This document shows, piece after piece, positions 13,273 to 26,589 of a stretch of DNA of 64,000 nt. Numbering within the stretch: the stretch's first letter is position 1; each line of letters starts with the position of its first letter. Source of the DNA: Cardinalis cardinalis. Taxonomy: Eukaryota > Chordata > Aves > Passeriformes > Cardinalidae. A program made the translations under genes and the position numbers. The notes under the pieces are model-generated. The model saw only the letters and a list, made by a program, of their open reading frames with translations. It was not told the origin of the DNA and did no database searches. The stretch covers positions 2,807,897-2,871,896 of the forward strand of contig JACDOX010000004.1 in the NCBI GenBank assembly GCA_014549065.1. The letters are read 5' to 3'.

Positions 13273-14355
13273 TTTAAGCTTTGGAAACGCCATTGTTCCA
13301 GACTGCGGGAATGCTGTTGCTCTTTGGTTGTATGGCTAAGAACAACAGTGTCACCTACAGGTGAATAAAGTAGATGTCTTAGTTTTTCAAGTGGAGATAT
13401 CAGACACACAAGATAAACTAGTTATTGAAAATGGGAAGATCTGATTCAATAACTTTCCAGTTAATATCTTAAATCAATTTTGCTGCTTATTGTTGTTATG
13501 AAATTAGGTGCAAATATATAATTCAAAATACTTTTGTAAGCAGTACTAGCTTAAAAAATTTGAAACAATTTTTTAATGTGTATAGCAATTATTATTGGTA
13601 ATATTCTGCCTATTTGCTATTTAAAGTTAAATTACACTGAAAATACATGTAATTTATGACATTAAAGTACATTTAGTGTATGTTTTTATAGAGGTCAAAA
13701 TTCATTGTTTGNCAATGATTCATCTCAATTCATTGTGGCAGAATGTTGCTGATGTGAATATGAAATAAAATGTTAAAGATATGGCATTGAAAACATCAAA
13801 TCAGTAAACATTTTTTTAAATTTGTGTCTGTAAAAGATTGCTCTTAGATTATTGCATTTTTCTTCAGTACAAGAGATATTAACATTGCTGAAGTTTTTCT
13901 GAAAATAGAACATACAAAATCAATGTATATTAAGAGAGAGGACTCTTGTTCTTTAGCTTTTTTTTTAAGGGTTCAGCATCTTCCTTTCTCTGTCGCCAGG
14001 TTTGTAATTAAATTATTACCTTTTAAAAGGCCTTTCTTCACTTTTGTATGACTGGGACTAGTTGAATCAAATTCTGTCCTGACCTGATGGATTTTTAGGT
14101 GTATTGCTGTAGTGATGTGCCCATCCAGTGACAGCTGAATCACATGAGTTGCAAAGTATTTGTAATGTTTTAAGCTAGATTAAGCATATTTACAGTGGCA
14201 TCATCAGAGAGGCTGCTGTGTAATAAAGATGTGTGACTGTGGGAAGAAGAAAGCCTGGTTGGAGCTGGTAAGTTGCTCGCACTTCTGCAACAGAATGAAG
14301 ANGCTCCTAAGNGGAGGCTGCCTTTGAGCTTTCTGTTCTTTCTATTCCTTTTAAA

Positions 14356-14455
14356 TTATTTATTTCCTTTTATATATATACATATGTTTATATAAATATA
14401 TATATATATATTTATTTATTTCCTTTTATTTATATATATATGTATGTATGTATAT
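14356..14455. repeat. TA / TTTA microsatellite cluster
   Basis: Alternating TA runs, TTTA units and a short TGTA run. The block 'tttatttccttttatatata' type motif occurs twice, near 14356 and 14413, suggesting duplication inside the microsatellite. Expected to be length-polymorphic. Confidence 0.8.
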
Positions 14456-14866
14456 CACAGTCTTATGGTCTCTGAGCTTAAAGAGATTTGAATGGTTTTG
14501 TGTAGATTCTCATGTCAGCTGTTGCTTTTAGAGACCCCAGTGTTAGATGGTTACCTTANGTAAGATTCAATAATAGATTTGAGACTGTTTCTTGTGCATT
14601 CATAGGCACCAGTTTTGATGTGTGCTGGTTTTACTGTGGCTTTTGTCATTTAAGAAAATACTTAAGACAGTGACAGTGAAATTCAAATGTTATTTCTTCA
14701 TGTCAAAGGCACTATGCTACGCATAAGATCTCTTTGCTGCTCCTTCCATTTACTTGGTCTTTCTTTACTGTGTTTCAGACAGTCCGTCTTATACTTGCCA
14801 AGTTGTATTTGCTGCTACATCTCTCAAAACAGATAAATGTAACACTGATTGGGCAACCTTGTTATT

Positions 14867-14884
14867 GGGGTGGGGGAGGGAGGG
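14867..14884 (+). other. Potential intramolecular G-quadruplex
   Basis: Four G-runs (4, 5, 3, 3) separated by single-base loops T, A, A lie on the coding strand of the intron, so the motif would also be in the pre-mRNA. This fits the canonical G3+N1-7 pattern with the shortest possible loops. The surrounding 10 kb is AT-rich, which makes it stand out. Confidence 0.7.
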
Positions 14885-15264
14885 AAGAATTCATGGTGTA
14901 GTANAAAGTTTCAAAGACTTTTAATTCAGTTGTGTGCTGATATACAAAAATTATAGATCCAGTTTTATAGCTATAATATGTTCAGTTAGCTCAATACCTT
15001 TGTGTCATGCAGCATGATTCTTGAGTTGGAGTCTTCACTTAATGCCCTTCAGAAACTGCATTGTGNGTAAGGGTATTATATGTAATGTAGCACATTACAG
15101 CAATATTTTCTGCACTCCATTGTAAATGGCCTTGCAAGTGAATGAGTTCAATAAGCTGCTTCAGTATTTTTTTTAATCTAGATAGAAACTCAAAGTCTTT
15201 TAGACTTTAAAACTCTCTAGCAATCCTTTGTAAGTCATATTCCTGCTCAATGCCTCCAAATTCA

Positions 15265-16697
15265 GGAGTGGCTCATCCTGATGATCAGCAAGTTAGACAA
15301 GAGTGTCATGAGACCTACAGGATGAAAACCAAATATAAAAAAGGAAGCATGCAAGAGGTGGATGCAGGAGCAGCTGACCTGGAAGGATTGCAGTTGTGCA
15401 TGTTGAGCATGAAGGGACAGGATTAGGTAAGAAAAATCTCAGGACCACACGTGAAGGGCAGCAAGAAAGACTTCTGTACAGCAAAAGAAAAATTGAAGAA
15501 AACCTCTGCTAAATGGAACAGGGTGCCTGATGCCAAAAGGCATGTAAATGGCTGAGGTACTTAATGCTTTCTTTGCTTCGGCCTTTATGGTTAGGTCTGG
15601 TTTTCAACAATCCCAAGCCCCAGAGACAAATGGGAAAATCTAGAGAAGGAAAATGCAACACTTGTAATAAAGTCAGGTTAGGGAATGTGTAGACAAACTG
15701 AGTATGATACAAGTTAAAGCAATCTGATTATATTTTCCCACAAGTCCTTAGGGACCTGGTCAAAATTACCATGAGGTCATTNTTGATTACCTTTGAAAAG
15801 TCATGTTGATCCTCTGTGTGGAAACAAAGCAATTTTGCAGATGATACAAAGCTGGAAGNAGTGGTTGACAGATCAGATGGTTGCACAGTAATTTAGAGTA
15901 ACTTTGGCAGGCTGGAGAAATGGGCCAACAGAGATCTCATGAAGTTCCAGAGTTCATGCCATGTCCTTTGCAGGAGTGAGGGAGTAATTTTATGAACCCA
16001 TCCAGGCTGGGGGCTGGTCAGATGGAAAGCAGCTTCCCAGAAAAGATAATGGATAGTCTGCTGGAGAACAAAATTGATATGAGCGAGCAATTTCCCCTTC
16101 ATTCTGGGCTGCATTTCAGAAGGGTGTTGCCAGCAGCTCAAGGGAGGTGGCTGTTCCTCTCTGCTCAGCCCTGGTGAGACACATCTGTGGTGCTGGGTCC
16201 AATTCTGGGCTCCCCTTTATGGGGGAACAGGGACATACTCGAGCAAGTCTGCAAAAAGGCATGGAGATTATTGAGGGATAGGACATCTGTCACATGAGGA
16301 GAGGGAAAGCAGGCTGGAGTCATTCAGTCTGGGTATGGAGAAGCTCNGATAGATAGATGTGATCTGAGTACATTGTGTATTTATGCGTAAAGACTGAGCC
16401 CGACCTCAGCAGTTTCCAGTGAGTGCAAAAGAGGCAGTGGGCACACACTGCAATNCAGGAAATTCTCTGTAAATGTGAGACTTTGTTTTTTCTGGTGAGG
16501 GTGGTCAGACACTGAAAGTTTGTCTAGACAAGCTGTGGAGTCCTCAAAGACTTTGAGTAGCACCTGAGAGACACTGGATCCATGTCTGTGTGCAGTGTTC
16601 AGCAGACTCCTCTAGGTGATCCTGATCGGAGCAGTGGGTTGGATTGGTAGAACTCCAGAGATGATTTCCAACCTTATCCTTGCTGTAATTCTGTGAA
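15265..16697 (+). mobile_element. Degraded CR1 LINE, from late endonuclease region to 3' end
   Basis: Non-LTR retrotransposon typical of birds, in gene orientation. In order it shows the 'gctgaggtacttaatgcttt' segment near 15553 (end of the endonuclease region), the reverse-transcriptase active-site box NFADDTKL at 15831-15854, the C-terminal ORF2 stretch with 'caggctggagaaatgggcc' near 15910, and the 3' region 'gatgatttccaacctta' ending in AATTCTGTG at about 16694. Several frameshifts, stops and a deletion within RT make it non-functional. The same blocks recur in the copies near 27 and 54 kb. Subfamily not assigned. Confidence 0.88.
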
Positions 16698-17820
16698 AAC
16701 CAAAACTAGTCTATTTTGATGGAATTGCCTATCTGATATTTACTGGATGTATCAGTAAAAGAAGAGCAAGGAACATTTTAGACCCTATTTTGCCTGTTAA
16801 AATGTACCTGTGTAATGATTAAAGATGACGTTTTGTCAGAAAAAGTTCAGATTTTCTTTCCTAGTGATGAAATNCTAATAAGCATTTTTCTTTTCATATT
16901 TTTCTATGTAAAATTAAGACTAAAATTCCTNAAAATACATTGTCTGAATGTTAAATTATGAAGTACAATGAATCTCAATAAGTAAAAATAAAAAATGCCT
17001 CAATTTAAGTTTTTAAACTAATATCAGGGAGCTGAAATTGAAGTACTTTGTGGTATGAGCTAACTGCTCATCTGCATATGATTAACTAATGAACTTATTA
17101 AAAACACCAAATAAAGTATTATAGGTTTTGTCTCAGGCTTTTTTGTCACTGAGGATCTTGAGTAAAAGTTTGAGGAAAGTAATTTTCAGGAGTCTCTATT
17201 ACCATGAATATTTTATCTATGAAGAATTTAGAAGAATGATTTACTTCTGTTTGGTTTAATGGCCTTTTATAGCTGAAAAGGTTCTGTGGAAAAGGTGTCT
17301 ACACGTCTTTAAAANTACTTAGTAACTGTTTTGTACTTCCAAATACTTTTTTAAGCACAGTAAATTTTACAGGGTGAAAACGCAGTCTTTTATAGTTAAT
17401 GCAAATGATGCATTAAGTTAGACCCTTTTCCCAGAGTACAATTTAAATGTACTCAGAAGTCCAATTATCTTTGATTTAGATGTAAAAATTGCAGAATAAC
17501 AGCTGTGCCTGCTGAGTGAATATTCCTCTGCAAAAAGATAGCTTATTTGAGCAGAGTTGAGGACAGGTTGCTCAGGGAATGTTTGCCTCTTTTGGATCTT
17601 TTNCAAATTTAACTGCTTCTGGTCAGTTGAAAATACAAGTACATTACAAAATAGTATCAGGGCAATGGAGAATTTATGTCCCCTAAGTTGTCATTTTGTG
17701 CATAACAGAATATCTTGAATTTCTTGAGCATTTATTACAATTTATTTNTCTTGGTTATCAAGCATTTATTGTGATTTATTTGTGGAACAAACCCCAGACA
17801 TTATACTTCAAATTAATGCT

Positions 17821-17866
17821 TGCAAATAATTGCAGATATATAATAATCTGCAAATAATTGCAGATA
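17821..17866. repeat. 18-bp direct repeat, period 28
   Basis: TGCAAATAATTGCAGATA occurs at 17821-17838 and again at 17849-17866, inside an AT-rich stretch. A small local duplication with no other visible meaning. Confidence 0.75.
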
Positions 17867-17929
17867 ATAATGCTAAATTTGACTGCATTTATAATACAGC
17901 TTTTTCTATACTACAGCAAAGAAAAATTA

Positions 17930-18330
17930 TAAGCACCTCCAACACTGAAGAATCACTTTACATGCAATAGCTATAATAAAATATAGCGTAATTTAGAATA
18001 TTCTAATTTAGAATAAAATTAGAATATATGTAATAGTAGTATAAAGAATTCTTATTATAACAAAAAATATGTTATCATGAAGTTCCTAGTTTATATTGTA
18101 GCATGCAGTACTAGCAGGATATGTATTAGTAGCATATTAAATTACTAATATAGAGTAGAATATATTATCTACACTATATGTTATACATAGTTACCTAAGT
18201 TACCTATAATTGAAATTCTAAATGTTTTTTAATCTAAGTTTTTGTTTACCTTGTAAGCTGATCTTAAAACTATACAAAGTAGTTTGAGAATTAATCTAAT
18301 TTGTCCTGAGAACACAAATGTAATATATAT
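17930..18330. repeat. Extremely AT-rich segment with short self-complementary blocks
   Basis: Long run of A/T sequence with repeated TTAGAATA/TATTCTAA-type words, for example around 17990-18030, that can pair with each other. It contains no coding potential or named repeat. Confidence 0.55.
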
Positions 18331-21300
18331 ATATTTCACTGTTGATAAATATTGCTCAAATATCATTTTGCAACACCCTGATCATGGAGCTTTCTTAAAC
18401 TTCCTGATAAATCTCCTTCAGGGCTTACCCCTCGTCATTTTTAAAAAAGGTTTGGTTTTTTTTTAGATGGAAACCTATTTTCAACCTAAATTCTAATCAA
18501 ATTTTATTACCACTTTCTTTACCTGAGCGTATGTCTTCCCCAGTCACCACTATTTGCTTTCTGAAGTCTCTTGCAGTTGTAGTTATCTCTGTTCAGACAT
18601 GTTTATTTGGCCTAAGTATCAGTTTATTTAAACTTTTTGTAAAGGTCATGCTTCATTACGTTTAGTCATTCTCATTTTTCACTTCTGGACTCTCAGTTGG
18701 TTTGCACTTCTTGAAATAAGTTGTCCGGAACATAATGTATTGCCCCAAGACCATACTGCTGCTNAGCAGAGTGGAGGCTTTATTTAGCACGTCCAAATAG
18801 CAGCATTTCTGCTCCAAGGTTTCAATTTTTTGCATCAGCAGAACATTTTTGGTTCATGTGCAGACTGATCCGCTCTTTCTCTTTATGCTGTCCAGCCACT
18901 GCCTTGCCAGTTGTTTTACATCCTGCATTGTTGGATAATTATTCCTAAGGGTCAGATTCATCTGCTTTGGCTTTAGCCATGTAAGAGTTAGGCAACTGGT
19001 CTAAACTGGTTGCACAGACTCATAGGGAGAACACAGTAGAGAAAAGACTTCTAAGGCTGGTTCATACTTGGATGGATGAAATGAACCAGCTAGAGGGAGC
19101 CTAGACATCTGATTTGAGGGTGATTTTGTAAGTTAGCAGGTAAGACAGGCAAGATAAATCCTATCCTCTTGAAATTATATTACTGANTCATGGATTAATG
19201 CACCTGTTCTTTAATTTATTAAGACATTTTAAAATTCATACTCCATCATCCAATGTGTTTGCAACTCTGTCCAGCATAATATCAATGTAATGTTTAGTGA
19301 ATATAATCTGTAGTCTGTTACTAGGATTACTCATGAAAATATGCAGTGATATTGAAGTGCATAGACTCCTGTGGAGCTCTGTGTGATTTGATCCTTTCAT
19401 TGCAACAGCAAACTGTTGATATTTTCTCTTGGTGCTTGAAGAATGCTGCTGAAATCCAAAGGGGATTCTAGTTCTTAGTTAATGTAACCNGAGAATATAA
19501 ACCTGACAATCTTGCTGTCTGTTACAATAACCTTCAACATTGGTTATCATTAATATTAGAAGACATGATTTTCTCTGGAGTGTAAACTTGAAAGGAAAAT
19601 TTTGTGAAATCACATTTGCACGCAAGCAAATGAATTGGTGTTTGAGTTGACATTTTGTAAACTGGTGTCACAAAATTGANTTTTAATGCAGTATCTGTTT
19701 AATATCAGCATCTCAGCTGAACCAAGGCCTTTTTTTCTTCATCTTACACTTAGTATGCCTCCATATCAGTGATTGCAGTGATTGGTTTGCATTGATTCTT
19801 GAAAAAACCTGATTGGTGACAAAAACACGAACTTGCTCCCTGTTGCATACAAATCTGTGATATAAAACAAAGCTGTTGAGTAAAGGTGTGTGAAAAAGGA
19901 TATNTGGAGCAAAATGTCACTGTTTCCCTTTGGTCCTTTTTCACATAAAGTTGGGTTAATCTACATCTTGGGGTAAGTCTTGACAGGGGAAGAACAGGGG
20001 GAAAAGTCTGGATAGCCTTAAAATATGAATAGATAAAAAAAAAAAATAAAATATTATCATATTATCATTCTGTCAACAAAAGTTATTCTGAACATTTTAA
20101 TATTTACAGTTTATGAGGTGTGGAGGACCCCTGTGATGAGTCTTAAGAGCATACCAGTATAAATAAATTGAAAAAACTGGGAGTTGAAGTAGTCTTTTAT
20201 CTTTGTCTCCTGAAGCTGTGCAACCAGAGCCTAAACTTTCCTTGCAGGACAGAGGAGTAATGACTTTGAAACCCTTTTCCTTGCAGCTATGAAAGAAAAG
20301 AAAAAACTTAAAAAACCTACAATTATCAAACAAAACCACCAAGCAAGCAACAATACTGGATTTCTCAGAAACTTCAGTTTCCAAGAAATCTCCTTGTTCT
20401 TACTTTTTCCTTGTTAATTCTTAAACNAACTAACAATCTTATCCCAAGTATTGCTATGATGATATATAAAAACGTACGCCAATGTATTCTACAGTCATGT
20501 TTTGTTGTTATTCTGTTGTATCTCTGTTAGATATGAAAAAGGGGCTAGGGGAGAAGGAAATGCAAAATAACACTGTGCAGATTTGAAAACAAGCAGGCTG
20601 GATGCAGTGTCTCAGGAGACAGGCACTTGCTCAAAGTTGTCAGATTTGATTAAGGGAGCTTTTGGCGTCAATCAGACCTGACAGTAGTATATCAGAGGTT
20701 AGTAAAACTATAATTGCTGAACTGATTAACAGCAAAGAGGAAAAGAGGGTAATGCTTTGGATCAAGCTCCTTTAAAATATTTAGATCATTATTTAAACTT
20801 GAAGTCTGAGTAGCTAATTATATATCTTACAGTATAGGAAATGAATTTCACAAAATCGTGCAAACTGCTCTTCCTTGCTATGGTTTTTAAAATAAGGTCT
20901 GTACTGACTTTAAGCAGACTGTTTTGTCATGGGAAAAAAGAATACAGAGAGCAGGTGCTCATATCCTATTACTCAGTACAACTATTGTGATCTAATATAC
21001 ATTGTTTTCTGTAGTTTCGTCTCAGATTAATGTAATTACTTCACATGAAAATTACTCCATATTCTTCTAGTNAGACTATAAAGAACTTAAGGTAAGGGCT
21101 TTCACATCAACAACAAAAGGAAATTACTAGTCTTTTTTTTATCCAGTTTATTTTTACTGTGTCAGAGTCTGTTGTATTGAGGTCTAAAAGTAGTACTGGA
21201 ACTTCTAAATGAATTTTGTTATCTCTGGGACATCCAGGGTTGTGCTGAAAGCATAAAATTTTAAATTTTCACATANGAACTTAAATCTCTTAGACATAAT

Positions 21301-24300
21301 TGTGAAACTGAGTATGCAACAAATAAAGTAAAATTGAAAAAACATCAATTCAACAGCATGTGTCATAAGTATCTTGCTCTGGTAAGTCAATGTGCTGGTA
21401 CATTGTCAATCAGTTGCCTTTACATTAGGTGGAATAGATGGGTTCTGTAAAGGAGCTAAGCCNTTGTGCATTCCTAGGACTCATTATAAAATAAAACATG
21501 CTGAACAGAGTTATGTTGCTTCAGTTAAAAATTCATTGGATATTTTAAGTTCTGAGTGACAGCTGTTACAATCCCTTGTTGATTTCTGTTGCTGATTGAC
21601 AATTGCTGTTAGCTTTGGTGACTTACTAATTGCTTCTAATATGCATCAATATAATGCACCTCTTTTGTAAGTCTTCCTAGCATGATGAACTCTAGTCTTT
21701 TATGTTAATACTTCTTGTAGGTGTAGCCCTATTATTAAATGTTTCTAAGATGCATATACATATATAAGTCTTTAGTTGTGTATATATGGTCTTGTATTGA
21801 CATTACTTTAGACCACAAATACATGTTCAGATTTGTTAGAACATCCTCTGTTCAACTAAATGGGCATACTGCTCATCTGCATATCTTTGTATGGTAAGGA
21901 ATCTGTTTTACTGGAAACATAATTCTGTTTTAACTGTGTTAAACACATCATCAGGTGGTTGTTTCTGATCTATGATGAGCAAAATACTTGCATTCATTAT
22001 TTATTACTTCCTACCTCGGATTCTTGTTTTGAATTGCTGCCCTCTGCTTTACTTTCTGTATGTTTATTTGACTCCCTGCCTGAGCTCCAGCTCACATGAG
22101 GTTTTTTAAATGCTTGAGTAAATCATGGAGTAAGAGTGCAATAAAAAGAGGAATAAAACCAGCATTATGAAAATGACTTGCACGTTGCTGCTCTTGTAAC
22201 ATGTTTTGATGGAGTTTTACCTCAAAGAGTGCCAAACTGGTAATGAGTCCCTCATGGGGTGTGATATCAACTATCTAATATTAAAAATTGTGAGAAACTN
22301 CAAAGTATCACTTATTAGAAGGGAAACATTTTCAAATTTATGAAGCCCCAGAATAGCAGCTCTGCCTACAGAATTGCAGAATACACTGCATTCCAATGAG
22401 TGTCTGCTCTGTGTGTAGTTGTGTGCAGTTTTACGTGTTTTCATTTTTGCAGAAGTTAAGATCTGGCAGTGAGCTCCCTGCCAGAACAAACCACCAAGAT
22501 AAATAGTTACAGCATGAATTGAGTAAACTGTGTAGGCTGCCCATGCCCCCTTGCCAAAAAGCTGTCAGAAGATGAGGAGTGCTGGCTGTGACTGAGCAAN
22601 GCTTCCCCTAGGATGAGGTAAGGGGAAGTTGTAGATGTGTGTAAAGGAGCAGGAGCGTAGGGAAGACCAGTAGCAAGGTGAAAACAATAAAGACAAGGAA
22701 GTTCTACTAATAGAAATCGACAGAAGTAGATCTTTGAGAAAGTGTCTTTGAATAGGAACAATAAAGCAGCAGTGGCTAGAGCAGAATTTTTATTGCTATC
22801 CATTCATGGTGAATCACTGTGCTGGAGACAAATTTACTGCAGCTGAGCATAGAAAGGGGCTGGTTCCATGCCTTCCAAAGCTATTAGATCCATAGGGCTT
22901 GTATTTCATACCTATGCTATGTTTTTTCTTTACCTGTATNTACGAATTAATTGGGCCTTAAAATTGTTTCTTCTCCAGCATTGAGATGCTTCAGAAAGCA
23001 GTTCTGTTTGAAATTNCCCTACTTTGAATTATGCTTGATTTCATCGCATTTAATTTTAGCNAGAGAATTCCTTCTAATCTGCAAATGATAAAATTCTTCC
23101 CAGTTGTATCTAATCACTGTTGCATGTTGTTAAAAGGCAAATTTCTGAAATACCTGGCAAGCATTTTCCAGTGCATAATAAATATTTCAGTTAATTCCAG
23201 GTTATATTTCAGCTGTTTGTGTCTCTGCCTCCCCTTAGTTTTGGCTGTCATATCTTCAATGAGACTTTTTTGTGCTAATAACAAAGTGAGTAACTCCAGC
23301 ATCATTGGTCACTGAGCAGGAGGAGCACAGGAGGAAGCCTTTAGAGAACAGATGCTCACATAGCCCCAGGCATCAGAGTGGGTTTTTGTGTAATAAGATT
23401 CAGTTTTCNTTCTTCTTTCCTAAGGATACTGGTATATTGAGAGTTACTTAATAGAAAGCGGGAAAGGTACAAAGAAATGGTAATGCAAAATGAATAAGAA
23501 GTGGCTGTTAAGAGGATAAAGCAAATAAAAGATTAAATTACAGTAGAAACTTGTATTTCTTGCAAATTTAATCCATGTTTTGAGAAGCAATATTGTGAAC
23601 TTCACAGAGAAATATAAAATAAATNTTTGCTGTTTATTTATCAGAATTTNGATGGTTTCAAAGAGGAAAGAGTGCTTTTATTTAGGTCTCTTAAATATGA
23701 AAATATCTCTATTGTGCTGCAGATGTGAGATGGCATATGCTTATGATATGTTTCTAAGCCTGCTGCTGCTCTGTTTTCAGTATGGCAGCATGCACGCTTA
23801 TTTTTGTAATGNTTCTGATACTCAGAATACCCAGTCTCATTACAAGGAACTTTTCTACTTTTTATGCTACAGAAGTCTGTGTGATCACATAATTAACTAA
23901 ACATTCTCAAGCACAGGACATGGGGCTTTTTCCCATCATCCTAGTTGATATTTAAGCTGAGATCTGAGTCAACCAGTACTTTATACCTTGTTTGATGATT
24001 ATTTGGCACATAGGAAGAGTGATCCAAGCCTTTTCTGATTATTTTATGGCAACTAGAGTAGTCAAGAAATTGGGGATGAGGTAGGGTGTGCATCTGAGTT
24101 TTGAGTTATTGTTGTGTATATGAAAGGAACGACAGGTCAGACGAGTGACAGATGAAGGCTTAAATGGCTAAAAACTGGTCTTAAAAATGGTCTTGAAGAA
24201 CTTAAAAGCAGCGAATTTTGTAGTATGGCATGCTATAACTGAGTTTTTTATGTAGTTTGTTCTGAAATCTTTACATATGTGGTTTGGACCTGTGAGAGTG

Positions 24301-26589
24301 TAAATTTGAGGGAATTAACAATAGTTTTTCTAGGCTCAGAGTGAGTGTCCTAATTATTCAAGCAGAAAACAGATACTAGTCATGGTCAAAATGTATTTGG
24401 AAGAACTTAAAAGTAGCAAAGAAATTCAAATATTTGAGAGTAAGTTATTGAAAACATAAACCTTCCAGGCTGTGCCAANTGCTAGAAATGAATGTTGGCC
24501 CCGTATAAATTAATGGAAGATCATTTGATTTTAGTAAGACAATAAGCCTTTTCAGATTAAGAAAACCCCCAAACAATGACAANTCCTAGCATTTTCAACA
24601 TGTTGATCTTCTGAAACTGTGGTGAAAATGTAACTTCCTTTTACCATGAAATCTGGTTTCACAGGGGACTGAAGAGAAGCTGACAAAAATANTTAGCAAA
24701 TCATGCAATTGTAGAAAAATGCATTTTTACTGTCTCTTGAAATTTTTTAAATTGGTGTTGAAGTTATCAGTTAGTGTTGCCCCTTTTGGCATAATTTTTC
24801 AAAGTAAAATAATTAAATTTTTTTGTTTGAGTTCTTACCTGAAAATTATGNAAAACCATCTACGGTTATGTTAAATAAACCCAAAGCTAAATGACATAAT
24901 TTTGAGTTGAAATACTTGGATTATTTCTTTTAAAGAGGTGACTCCTTTGGTGTAATAGTGAAATTGAGTGGCAATGCTCACTTAAGACTGAAGACTTTGT
25001 AAAAAGCCCATGTTTCCCTAACAGAAAAAGTCAGTGTAGAAGAACAAACCATAATCATAAACACATTGGGAAAAGAGAAGTGTGTGTGTAGAGAACCTTA
25101 ACATGACAGTAAAAATATTGACAGTTAAACCATTTCTATTCAGCCATATCCTAATACAAAAACCAGATTGAAATATCTTGCATGAGTTGCAGTTCATTAA
25201 ACAAATGTGACACTTTATTTTCTAGCTATTTCAATACTGAAAGAGGTGAANTGATGAAATAGCAATATAAATGAACACACTTCTCAGTGTGCTGAGAACT
25301 CAAGTCCACGTAAAAGAAAAAAATATTAAAAAGATTTTTTAATATTTGGTTTCTGTGTCCTTCTCTTGCCCCCAAACAAAAAGCAGAATCCACTTCCTGA
25401 ATCTGAGTTTTGATTTTAAAATTTAAAGGATAAAATATATTGTCTCTGAAAATTAATTATAAAANTAAATACTACTACTGCATTTAAAACTCATAATGAG
25501 ATGACTCATAATGCTGTCTTATTATTTTAATTGAAAAAAATAATCTTTGTTAGTCTTTGCTGATAGCAGTTTCTTTTAGCTGATATTTTTAAATAACATT
25601 TTATATATTTGAATTAAATTTATAATTTGCAACTACAAAGCTAATCTGTTTGGGTGGTTTTTTTTGAGAATTTTTTTTCCCCAACTGTTATTTCTGTCTG
25701 AAAAATAAATGTAATATTCTCTAGCAAAACATTCTCTGGAGATCTCTTTTCTGACTTGATACACTGTCTCATTTGGTATAGCTTTTAATTCAGGTCATTG
25801 CTTTTCATACATTGCTATTTTAAAATAAGATCAAAGTAAAACACCATTATAATGGATATTTAGTCATCACTCAGAAACAGAAGAATTAATGATACAATTT
25901 TAAATATGTATCCTGATAACATGACTGACATTAAAAAAAAAAGTTGTGATCTGAATGTTGTCAATTTAGATTTAGCAAATTAGCTAAGTAGCTTGCATTT
26001 GTAGTATTTCACACCTTAAAGCTTTAATATGCATTGCTAAATATATTTCTTCACTGTTTGCTAATTAATGTTCTGTGGAAGTACAGCTGCTAATATTTTG
26101 TGGTTGATATGGCTCATTTTAAAGTGCTAACAGCTGCATCTGTAGTAGTGTTACATTTCAGTTCATAAATTATGGACATACATTTTTACACGTACTATTT
26201 TGTACAAGCATTTGAAAAATNTCTATTTGCTAACAAAATGCACCCAGTAATATTTAAACAAACCATGAAAATACCCCCCGCCCCGGATACCACCACTCTC
26301 TGAGATAATAGTGACTCAGTGAGTCTTTCATGTGTAAAGTTTTAAATGTTCCAGGAAATGAACATCTTTTTCTCTAATATCACAAAGTGTCTTCAGGAGT
26401 AGCTCTTGGTAATTAGTAAAGACTGATACATTCTGATGGTAAAATAATTGGACTGGAACAATATTGTGTGACACTTCAGGGAATAATATTTTTCTGAGGG
26501 AATAAATAAATACTATCAAAACATATCTTGTGGGGAAGACCAAGAGAATAAAANGTATTCATAAATGTGTTTTTTAAGAAAGATTTTTT

